Source: Nissolia schottii (Eukaryota > Streptophyta > Magnoliopsida > Fabales > Fabaceae). Taken from it: a stretch of 64,000 bases of DNA. The stretch covers positions 202,898-266,897 of the forward strand of contig QANU01073741.1 of the NCBI GenBank assembly GCA_003254905.1. The letters run 5' to 3'. The notes under the pieces are model-generated. The model did no database searches. It saw only the letters and a program-made list of their open reading frames with translations, and was not told where the DNA came from. A program made the position numbers and the translations under genes. Position 1 is the stretch's first letter. Each line of letters starts with the position of its first letter. Of this stretch, positions 1 through 11,300 are shown piece by piece.

Positions 1-251
1 ATAATACATATAACATAATACATAGTATTGACTACTGAACATCACAAGAAGCGAATTTGTGACGATGATGTCTTCAATATAGAACACTAAAGCACAAATA
101 GCAATGCAGAGGTCACGCACCCTGGTGGGAAAGATCCCTGAGCAAAGGATGAAATACATACGACAAGCAACGACGGAGCGCAACGGAGCACGATTGTAGG
201 CGCAACTGTAAATGATAACTCTAAAATACTTAAATGACCTAAATCTAAAAA

Positions 252-454
252 CTCATAGTTATGGAAAACAATATCAAACTTGTTTTGTTTCTAAAAAAAA
301 AAAAAACCCTGCCTTGTGGGTAAACTCGCGATTTTATGCGAGTTTACCCGATTTTACCCAGAAACGAGTTTACATGCGAGTTAGCTCGATTTTACAACAT
401 AAACTCGTAAAATCGTACGATTTTACGTGTTAAATCGCGATTTTAATAACTATG
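252..454. mobile_element. small non-autonomous inverted-repeat element
   Basis: The segment begins with CATAGTTAT (about 252-260) and ends with its reverse complement ATAACTATG (446-454). Its interior is crowded with self-complementary pieces such as AAATCGCGATTT and AAATCGTACGATTT, and with repeated AAACTCG/CGAGTTT. Short matching ends with a palindromic interior are typical of non-autonomous DNA transposons, perhaps of hAT type. No transposase is present and I see no clear target-site duplication, so the family is inferred only. Confidence 0.45.
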
Positions 455-455
455 T

Positions 456-662
456 CCGCGGGATTGAGAAAATTGCGGATGCCATCCAGGTATATCAACA
501 GGGCCAGCCTACCAGGTAAACTCTCAGACTCTAAATCACTACTTTTGACCAACATCTCGAACCTCTACTGACTTAAGTATCAGAGTCCTTGCAGGTACCC
601 GCCCCGTCCAACCATAGTCCTCCGCAGAGCTCCAAGATCCGAAACGTACCACTCTGGTACAT
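456..662 (+). pseudogene. possible two-exon remnant of an unknown gene
   Basis: An open stretch directly after the element at 252-454 reads IEKIADAIQVYQQGQPT and runs into a donor-like CCAG|GTAAAC near 516. An acceptor-like TTGCAG near 594 lets the frame continue as YPPRPTIVLRRAPRSETYH and end at a TGA at about 660-662. The codons look plausible and the junction keeps frame, so this may be the 3' end of a gene whose 5' part was lost or lies before the window. I do not recognise the protein. It could be chance. Confidence 0.22.
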
Positions 663-771
663 GAACAAATCTATTTAAAATCTTAACTTATCTTCTGCTT
701 GTTTGATTTTTCAAAATTGGCAAAGTTAGTTTCGTTAAGAAAATAAAATCACATGTTTTCCCGTCTATTAT

Positions 772-905
772 TATAAATAAGCATTCTAGGTGATCACACT
801 CTCTCACACATATTCATAGTAAAATCTTCTCCTTCTTCTAATTTTTGAGAGAGAGAGCAAATATGCAAAGATGGTGGCTACCATGGTACCCCAAAAATCT
901 ATAAA
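772..905 (+). promoter_or_regulatory. orphan promoter-like stretch with a 13-codon ORF
   Basis: TATAAATA at 772-779 is followed at a normal distance by a pyrimidine-rich CACACTCTCTCACACA leader and a GAGAGAGAGA tract. An ATG near 872 opens a 13-codon frame, MQRWWLPWYPKNL, that ends at TAA. This has the layout of a plant core promoter and 5' leader with no gene body behind it. It may be a promoter cut off from its gene by an insertion, or part of an old repeat. Confidence 0.25.
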
Positions 906-1620
906 TTTTAACATTTTTTTTATTACTTTTCTGCCACACTTTTTTTTAGTTTATTCCATTTTATGTTTAAACCAACAATAATTGAATATTGGTAACAAAA
1001 GTCCCTCAGTTCAGTTAAAAAGACCAAAATGCCTCCCTTGTCTTACCTCATGAAATTAAAAAGTAACAAAAATGTACCTTTACCAATTCTTACCTCATAC
1101 CTTATGAATTATCAATTCCAAAATTATTAAATTTTTCACTCTTCATTAAAGTTTATATCTCTCATTCTCATTTGTTCGCCGACAATCATACTATTTAAAA
1201 ATTTAATATTTTCATAAAATATTATAAATATATAAATTTCTAAATTTGAATTTAATATTTTTATAAATAGATAATTTTTCAAATAAAGTATAATAAAATA
1301 TTATAATATCATGAATTTTTTTTCTTGCAACGATATCTAGACTCCACTACTAGTGAGACCAATTAATTCACCTCAGGGTATTATAATATCAAATAAATTG
1401 AAAACTAAAAATTTAGAATTACAAATTTAAATAACAAAACTAAAATTAAATATAGACTTACAAAATTTTTGGTGAACCAAACTTGGAAAATCACAACATA
1501 CATATCAGAGTCCAGGATAATTGGGCCTGATAGTAGTAGCAGTACGCCCAAAATGAAATTCGTCCCCCAGGCCCATCTGTGACCCAGCTCTAATCATAGA
1601 AAACCTTTAGTTTAGGGTTG
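906..1620. other. AT-rich intergenic DNA
   Basis: About 700 bp, strongly AT-rich, with no open frame of interest. Near its end lie two TGGGCC-type motifs (1522-1527, and the reverse form at 1570-1575). Motifs of this kind occur in promoters of growth-linked plant genes and may belong to the TWD40-2 gene downstream, although a small element at 1621-1805 separates them. Confidence 0.5.
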
Positions 1621-1805
1621 TTAAAATGAGCCCGGCCCGTTTACCCGGTTAAATGGATGGACTTTACATGCAAAAAATAGGTCCGCAAAAATTTGAAAAA
1701 AAATTGGACCGGTCCGTGAAATTGTTTTAAAAAATTTATTAAAAAATTTTTGAATTAATTTTTTTTAAAAAAAATAAACGGGCTGACGGGTCAGCTCATT
1801 TAGAC
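1621..1805. mobile_element. small inverted-repeat element upstream of TWD40-2
   Basis: The left end, AAAATGAGCCCGGCCCGTTTA, is mirrored at 1775-1803 by the imperfect inverted copy AAACGGGCTGACGGGTCAGC. The AT-rich middle has no coding capacity. The pattern suits a MITE-like or hAT-like non-autonomous element. The ends diverge enough that the limits are approximate. Confidence 0.35.
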
Positions 1806-2295
1806 TAATAAACCGACCATAAACGAGCCGGATACTTAAAATAGACATATTTTTGATCCGGTCCATTTAAAAACAAAAACAAGGGGAAAGTGAAAAAAAA
1901 AAAAAAAGGAAAAATGAAAACGGGGACGAAAAGTTCGAACATATCAGAGCAAGTCACCAGAGATCTCCGTTTTGCTAATCTCACAAGCGCCAAGAGAACT
2001 CGATTCGAGGCTCCAAGTCCAACCGCTCTAAATTCGCGTTTAGCTTCTTTCAAATCTGAATCAGCCTCAGTGTCTCTTCCAATTCCTGTTTGGTTAGTCG
2101 GAAAATTAGGAAAGAAAGGAAAGGGAGGCATTGTTGTTGGCGAGGGAAGGAACTTTTTGGCAGTTCCGTGTCGTTGACGTGCGTTCAATGAACGCACATT
2201 CCTCCAATCTGAGTTCTCCACAGATTTAAGCTAAATCTGAAGCGCGCCTCCGATCTTGACTACTTACTGGGAAGCCATTTTTCTTCGCCATCGCT

Positions 2296-2296
<1 letters not shown>

Positions 2297-2327
<31 letters not shown>
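2297..2327 (+). repeat. 31-base poly-C tract
   Basis: An uninterrupted run of 31 C lies about 30 bp before the TWD40-2 start codon, inside the likely 5' leader. The opposite strand is a 31-base G run able to form G-quadruplex structures. Tract length is prone to sequencing error and to real variation between individuals. Confidence 0.95.
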
Positions 2328-2329
<2 letters not shown>

Positions 2330-2357
2330 CCGTGTTTAGCCTTTGGCACAGAAGAAG

Positions 2358-5300
2358 ATGCTGCGTCTGAAAGCGTTCCGGCCGTCCGCTGACAAAATCG
2401 TTAAGATCGAGTTGCATCCGACTCATCCATGGATGGTCACCGCGGATGATTCAGATCGAGTCTCTGTTTGGAACTGGGAACACCGCCAGGTACACTGTCC
2501 TCTTGCCTCTTGTTCAATTTGCAGCGGTTGATTTATTTTTTCATCTTTGTTGTTGGATTTTGATGGAAACGTGGTTCAGGTGATATATGAGTTAAAAGCT
2601 GGTGGAGTGGATGAACGACGATTGGTCGGCGCGAAGCTGGAGAAGCTTGCAGAGGGAGAAACAGGTTCAACACTTTTTTGGCCTTACTTGTAGTTGATGC
2701 ATATGTAATTGTGTAGATACTATAGAGCCTTCATGATTGTTGTTCTGTTATAGACCTGCTGCATTTTGCTTTTATTGGATGGATTTGGTGACATGAATTA
2801 GATACTGGTTTTGTGTAGCTACTTTCAACGAGAATTTATTGATTTTTTTTGGCATTCTTTGTATGGAAGTGTCACTGTTATTTTAATAAAGTAACTAACT
2901 GTCCGTGTTTGCCTAACTGTTTTATACTTAGTAGTGAAAAGATCTTCAACCACGCACAATTGCTTATGATTAGTTTATAATCATGAGCCCTAATATTGTT
3001 CCTGTCAGCAAAACTTTCCTAGAATGCAAGCTTTGCTACTGTTTCATGCTCAATCAGCAAGAATTGCTTGTGTTTCCGTTAATGACAATCACAGGCTTGT
3101 TTTGCGATGTACTTACCTAGCATACCTGAATTTCTTACTTATTAGTATTACTGTGTCTTGGAAATTGTGACAAGTGAGTTTGTCTTGATACAGTTAGTAA
3201 AACAGCATGATAAACACTTTATTGAACATTATTGGTGGCCCTTCAACATTTTTGTACGGATTCAGTAACAACTTCCATATTTTTTTTTGGGTTTGGTAGA
3301 GTCCAAAGGGAAACCCACAGAAGCCATTCGTGGAGGAAGGTAATATAACTCTGCTTTGAGTTTTTATATATTTTCTTGGCTTTTATGGTTCATTTACTTA
3401 TCACGACTCTATACCTGCATTAAAGTGTTAAGCAGGTGAAATTTTATGATGACGATGTACGCTTTTGGCAACTTTGGCACAATCGATCTGCAGCTGCAGA
3501 GGCGCCGACAGCTGTTCAGCATCTCAGTTCAGCTTTTAGTTCTCCTGCCCCATCAACTAAAGGAAGGCATTTTCTTGTCATATGTTGTTTAAACAAAGCT
3601 ATATTTTTGGACTTGGTGACAATGCGTGGCCGTGATGTACCAAAGCAAGAGCTTGATAACAAGTCCCTTCTCTGGTAAATTTTTATTACATTATTCAATA
3701 TTCTGCAGCTCCTTCTGCCATTGATAATTGATAGCCACTATTACTTTTGTCACCATGCATGTCCAGATCATCCTTCTTCTCGTTCCTTTGTCATTGACAT
3801 AATTTGATGTACTCCAACTTAAGTTTTTTGGTTGCGGCAATCTTGCCTAATTCATCTGGAGTCATGTCAACGGCCAAAACTATATGACTGTGAATAAAAC
3901 AATGAGAAATTGAGAATAGTTGAATTCTGGTGGAGTCATTTGACAAACAATGTTTGTTGTTATTCTAATTATCGTACAAATTACAGTTTTGGTGTGCAGA
4001 TTCATCACTTTTTTGTTTATGTCTACCAAACTTTATTTTTGCTTTGTCTTGATTCTTGATGGAAATTTGACATAACATGTTATTAGTCGTATGTGCTTCA
4101 TTTGACATATGATTTTGCTAGGAACAAGTGATTATTTATCATTTTTTCCTTTAGTACTTCATGCACGCTGTATAAGTTTCCATTTTCCAAATTTATCTGC
4201 TGTTGCAGCATGGAGTTTCTTTATAGATCTGGAGGTGGTGATGGTCCTCTTGTTGCTTTTGGCGCATCTGATGGTGTCATTAGAGTTCTCTCAATGATCA
4301 CATGGAAGGTGGGTGCCTAAAATATTCTACATATTGCAACTATTAGCATGTTTTGTAATACTTTTGTGTCTTGCAGCTTGCACGAAGGTACACTGGTGGT
4401 CATAAAGGATCAATCTCTTGCTTGATGTCCTTCATGGCTGCTTCTGGTGAGGTAAATCTTGATTCTCTGTTGAAGAACTTTTATGCTACTTTCTTGTGCC
4501 TTACCTGCCTTATCATTAGCAACTTTGGATTCCATGGTACTCCTCACCTATGCTTCAGAAAATAGTAATGTCACTTGCCCTCCGACTTTTCCTATATTCA
4601 CTATAGGCAGCTATTGGATCAGACTTGTGTTGGTGTTGAACTGTTGATGTAACAGATCTGCACATATTTAATGGCCACCTGTGCAGTGTGTGAGTATGTG
4701 AGAGTAAAATTACTTTAGTTTTGTGAATGTCAATGGATGTCTTGGCATTGTTTATTTGGTCAAGATTTTCAAACCTAGTAATTCCATGTTCTCTTGTGGT
4801 CTTCAAAACGAGTAAGTTCATTTGAAGGGAAGATTTATGAAGGAGACCCTTTCAAAATGAAAGGGTGTTGTTTACACAGTAACTTGTAAACAATAAATCA
4901 TTAATTCTAAACTGCTAATCATATTGAATTAGAAATTACAAGTAAAGGATCCTCAAGGGTCTTACTATTCTTATGTTCCTAGAAAATGCCGACGAACCCT
5001 GAAGTCATTGCAATTTTTTTTATTTGTTCATATTGTGATTATACACTCAAGGCTTCAAGGTGGGCTCTTTTGAGAGATACTTCTGAATTATCGATATTAC
5101 TGATGCCTTGCTATAAGAGTCTTTCTTATCTGCTTGTTCTTATTTATTTAGGTTATATTTGTATGTTTTAGCATTACTGTTCCAACACTATTTGCAGAAG
5201 TTGCATTTTGCAGTAGCATTGTGGTCAAGAAGACAGTTTGTGTGTTGAGAAATTGCATTTGCTAGTACATCTTGTTAAATGCACTTGCAGGTTTTGCATG

Positions 5301-8300
5301 GTTGATTATATCTATGTATGGCTTTTGTGCTTGGAAGTTGTTGTTTTGATACTTTGGTGTGAAGTTTCATTTTTATTTTTTTTTGCTTGCAGGCTCTTTT
5401 GGTTTCGGGTGCTAGTGATGGATTGCTCATAATTTGGAGTGCTGACCATGGGCCAGACTCACGTGACCTTGTACCCAAGCTGAGTTTAAAAGTACCATTT
5501 TTTGTCTTTAGCTAACTCCACTTTGTCAGTTTGTTCAATAATTTGTGAAGATGAAAAAAATTATTGCATATCATGGCTACAATAAAGGGATAAGTGATCA
5601 TTAGCTATAGCTTAACTACAGTTGCTATTTCCTCTTTGGTTAAGTATGTGAAGGGATATTTAGTTGAATTTAATTCAAATATGAGATGTATATATTATCA
5701 TAATAGAAAAGGAAGGCCTTAAGGTCTGGCACAAGGTAAAATGCCAATTAAGTTGAGGCATATAAAGTTAAATTCTGATATTTTTCTTAATTTCTCCCAG
5801 CTTATTTTTCCTTTTTGTCTGATTATTCTTTCCTGTGTGACTAGTACAAATTACATACGTGCACATTTCATTGTTTATGATACCATGTGATGTATCTAGG
5901 CACATGATGGCGGGGTTGTGGCAGTTGAGCTGTCTAGGGTGATGGGAGGTGCTCCTCAGCTAATTACAATTGGTGCAGATAAGACATTAGCAATATGGGA
6001 CACAATCTCTTTTAAGGTGGGATAGTGATGGTACTAACACTTGGATATTTCTGTGAAAATTCTTAGTGACTATAAAGACTTGGCATGAATTATTAATTTA
6101 TTATTGTTTCCTGCTTCTAATTCTCAGGAGCTGCGGCGTATAAAGCCAGTTCCAAAATTGGCTTGCCATAGTGTGGCTTCTTGGAGTCATCCTCGAGCTC
6201 CAAACCTTGATATTCTAACCTGCGTCAAAGATTCTCACATATGGTATGCAATTGTTTTTCTCCTTTGGTTGCTCTAAGTTTCTTACTTGTTACTTGGTGG
6301 TGCAGTGATTAAATATATTCATTATACATTTGAATTGTTTTTGTTCAAAAACTTTTGTTAGGGCAATCGAACATCCCACTTATTCTGCTCTCACAAGGCC
6401 ATTGTGCGAATTGACCACTGTTATTCCTCCACAAGCTCTTGCTCCTAATAAGAAACTAAGGGTATGTGGTTAGCTGGTTATCATTTAGCAATTTATTCAT
6501 TTATTTATTTATAAATATCTGATTTAGTTTAGTAAGTTTTGTTGTTTGTATAACCTTTTATTGAAGTTATACTATGTAGAAGAGTGATATGAATTTGAAA
6601 GCATCTTCATACTTCAATAATGATTATTTTGAATAGAAGTGATGCTAGATTGAGTGTAACAAATCTGTGGGAAAGCTTTGGTTTAATGCTGTTATAAGTT
6701 CCTGCATATGTAGAAAATGTCTATTACGCCCTAGGGCAATGGATCATCTTTTACATAGGATACAGAACTTCAAGCTGATATTCCTCTCGGCTCTCTTTTT
6801 GTTGTCTGTACCTGGTAAGAGGGTTTGGTCAAACTGAATTTTGCCGCTGATTTTTGGTGCAGGTGTATTGTATGGTTGCACATACTTTGCAGCCACATCT
6901 TGTTGCTACTGGAACCAATATTGGTGTTATTATCTGCGAGTTTGATGCGAGATCTCTGCCACCTGTAGCTCCCCTGCCAACCCCTTCAGACAGCAGAGAA
7001 CATTCTGCCGTATTTGTAATTGAAAGGGAACTAAAGCTATTAAATTTTCAGTTAAACAACTCAGCAAATCCATCTCTTGGAAATAATAGTTCCTTGTCTG
7101 AAACTGGAAGATCTAAGGGAGATTTTTTTGAACCATTGCCTGTCAAGCAGGGGAAGAAGCACATTAGTACACCTGTTCCACATGACTCACACTCAGTTCT
7201 TTCTGTGAGCAGTTCTGGAAAGTAAGTTGTAGTTTTGTAGTTACAAAGTAACTAGTTTTTTATGTTCTTCAATATAATTTAATGGTCTTGTTTTTCTCTA
7301 CAGAATATACAACTCAATCGCCTTTAACAGTCATAATTCACAATGGCTATTTTATTTACCATGTTTGTGGTGTAGTTGCTTTTGTCTTTCCATTGTTAAG
7401 CTACATCCTATAGCGTTTAGCTTGTTAAATGTGAGTGCTTTCTGCACTGTGGTTGCTTTCTTACTGCATCATATTTTGCAGGTATCTTGCAGTTGTTTGG
7501 CCAGATATTCCTTATTTCTCTATCTACATGGTTAGTGATTGGTCAATTGTTGACTCCGGCAGTGCAAGGCTTCTTGCTTGGGATACTTGTCGTGACAGAT
7601 TTGCTATATTAGAATCAGCAGCACCTCCTAGGCTTCCTGTGATTCCCAGGGGTAGTTCATCAAAAAAAGCAAGAGAGGCTGCAGCAGCACAAGCACAAGC
7701 AGCAGCTGCTGCTGCTGCTTCCACAGCTTCTATTCAAGTCCGCATCTTGTTAGATGATGGAACATCAAACATATTAATGAGGTCTGTTGGTGCACGCAGT
7801 GAACCAGTAAGCCTCTTTTCTCATTCTAAATTTCTCCTTATAAAAAGTTCTAGTAATAATCTATCTTTGATGGTTTCTAGCTTTCCTGTTGCCAATGCTT
7901 CTGTTCTTCTGAATAAAACTTCTGCAAAATTTTAAAGTTAATTGCAATAAGTTAGGTAAATTTATCTCAGCTCACATTTGTTTTGATTGATTACACAACA
8001 AATGCAATTGTCAATTGTTTTCATAGAAATCATGTATATGAAAAATGAAGAAAGGTGGGGAGGGGATCCAAGAACCTCTAGGTAGGTTAGTGCTTTTCTC
8101 AGTTTTCTGAAGAATGTGTATTTTAAGTATGGGTTAGTATAGTAGGGATATATTGCTATTCTTATGCAATTACCAATTTGTTGCCATGCTAACTAACTTG
8201 TCAGATGATTTTCTGGCAGAAGGATTCATTGTTTACTGTTTTGTTGTATTGAAAGTTCAGATCTTGCATATGAAATTGGCTGCAGTAGTGTTTCCCAAGA

Positions 8301-11300
8301 TTATATTAAACAGATGCATGAATTTAAAATCTTTTAATAGATACACTTCAATACTATTGCCAATTGTGAGAAGACTTTTTGCTTTATACTAAGACCTTCT
8401 GTTCATGTTATTCTTCAAAGGTGGTATCATTGAAAACAGAAATAAGGTGCTTTTGTAAGTCATGTTTCTTTTAGGTCATTGGTTTGCATGGAGGAGCATT
8501 GCTTGGCGTTGCCTATCGGACATCTAGGAGAGTCAGTCCTATTGCTGCTACAGCCATTTCAACAATCCAGTCTATGCCCTTATCAGGTTATGGAAGCAGT
8601 GGTCTTTCTTCATTTACAACTTACGATGATGGATTTTCTTCATATAGATCTCCAGCTGAGGCAGCACCTCAAAACTTCCAGCTATACAGGTGAAACTTTT
8701 AATTATTGTACAATAAAAATGATTATTATTTGACATAGTTGACAGAGTTTCATTATATTTCACATCCTTCATTCATCAAAGTTATTGATTATTTCTATCT
8801 TGGCCTGCCAAATAAAGACAGTTAGGTGTGTACTAGTCAAAGACCAATTCATCAATCCTATTCCTCCTTTACCTTTTAAACTTGAGTCAAATTCAAACAT
8901 ATATCATCTCTCGGTAATCACACAACCTTTCTCTGCCTATTGCAGTGCCAAGAATGGTTGCTGCAGTTTTTTTACAAATACGAACAGTAACAACTAAGTC
9001 TTTTTCCATTAGGTGGGGTTGGTTGCATGGATCAAATGTGTTCTATCATAAATCATGTCTATAGACAAGTCATTAAAATATAAATAATTTTTATAGTCAT
9101 TCTTGGTCTCGCTCTACCACTATCCTCTATTTGATATATTCGTCTTGCCGAGGCTTCTAAAGTCTTATCCTTGCATGACCAAACAACCTAAGGCGGGGTT
9201 TTGTTGTCTTTTTTACAATAGTTACTACCTTAATTTTCTCTTTATTGCATTTGTTTTCCTAATGTCTTGTTTAGCATGTCCACTCATCCAACACAATATC
9301 CTCGTCTTTGTTACATTGAGCTTATTCTCTTGTTGGCTTTTTATCGCCCAACATTCACTCCCATACAATTGTCGAGTCATCTCTCAAAAGTTTTTCCTAT
9401 CCAACTTCTAAACTATGACTATCATTTGCAAAAATTATGACTATTCCATAACTACTGATAATTTGTTTTCACAATCATATGGTTTGAGTCAGAATACGAA
9501 TTGAATGAAGTAATGAAGTCTACTAATTCTATCCAATAAATACTGGTGACTTTGTTCCATGTCATGGGAGTTTAGAGACATCAGACATTTTCTACATTGA
9601 GGTTGCTTGGCAGAAATGGAATAGGCCTTTTAGTCCCCTTGTTGAACACACTAGGATGCTTATGAGATGCCTTACCCTCAAATACAATTGAGGACTTTGC
9701 CTAAATCATGTGGCTGAAAATTGTGATATCCTTTTTGCAATTCCATACAGCCTGTAAACTCCTTATTTGCTTCATGTTCGCATCAGTGTTGCTTTAATGT
9801 ATATTCTGTATTAGTTTTTCATGTGGGCACAATCTTTCAGATTTTCTTTAGATCTAATAGTGTTTGATTTTGTTTGTGACTCAGTTGGGAGACATTCCAG
9901 CCCGTGGGCAGTCTTCTTCCCCAGCCAGAATGGACTGCTTGGGACCAAACTGTTGAGTACTGTGCGTTTGCATACCAGCAATACATAGTCATATCTTGTT
10001 TGCGCCCACAATATAGATACCTAGGAGATGTTGCTATCCCATATGCTACTAGTGCTGTTTGGCACCGGAGGCAGTTGTTTGTGGCTACACCAACTACTAT
10101 AGAGTAAGCTATGTGCATTGTCTACGATTTCATTCAGTCCTTTTTGTAGCATTTTTTGTTACTGGTCCATTGTTTTTGGTAAGTAAGCTTTAGTTGTAAG
10201 GTGTAAATGACAAACTATTCATCTTGACCAAAGAAAAAATGGGAGAATAATGATTTGGGAAATCTTGATGAGAATTTATCTCGTTTAGGAAGTCACCAGT
10301 AATTATCAATCCCATTGTGCTTTTGTTGAATATACTCCCAAGTTTCTGAAGCTTTCAGTTTTGTATGCTTCTTCATATGTTCTATTTTTATTAGGATCCA
10401 ATCTCAAGGTATGGGGCTTGAGTCCTACATCGGAAGTATGGGGATTCTCATGAGAGCTTGATAGGGCCTTGGACCCTCCAACTATAATAGCTCTCTATCC
10501 TTGTATTTATTTCCTCTCCAACTTGAGAGGCTTTGGATGCTCCACCCTCCAAGAGAAAATCCTATTTAACTTATTTTTTGCCAACCATCTATATATTTGT
10601 CTTTCTATATGGTATGAGGACAGGATGCTTGCAATGCTTTAACATATTATTTAGGTTTAGTAATAAAATGAACATATTAAAGGATCCAATGTCATCTATA
10701 CCTACTGCATTAGCTGAATGGTTTTTGATTAATATCTCCAACAGCCAAAATTAATTATTTATTTTACCTTTACCACTTCTATGTTGATTTTCAGAATTGT
10801 TTTTGTGGATGCTGGCGTTGCACAAATTGACATCGAAACTAAGAAGATGAAAGAAGAGCAGAAAATGAAAGAAGCACAGGCAAGATCTGTTGCGGAGCAT
10901 GGAGAGTTGGCCCTAATTGCAGTAGATGGTCCCCAAACTTCTACAGAAGAAAGAATATCATTGAGGTCACCAATGCTGCAGGTTTAAAAATGCTCTCAAC
11001 TGCTATCATCTATGACAATGAATGCAAACACTTAGTGCCTAGCTTGTCTTGTCTCTCAAAGATTTGATATTTACTTTTATGTGTAGATATGATTAATCAT
11101 GTTAGAATGAATTCAAGTTTCTAGGGAAGTTTGTCTTTTTTGTATGAGAACTTTTGTTATTCTATGGCTGAAATGCTAGTCAATTTAATCAAATATTTTG
11201 GGTGGAAGCGTGTTACTAATCACAATTTTTCGAAGTGTTATTTTGTAACTAACTTCTGTTAACCCTGCATTAGAATAATTTTGGAAACTGACTTTGGGGG

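Noticed and set aside
1805-2221. 138-aa minus-strand frame and 95-aa plus-strand frame before TWD40-2
   Set aside because: They overlap on opposite strands in the TWD40-2 leader region, have low-complexity Phe- or Lys-rich ends caused by poly-A/T runs, and resemble no family.
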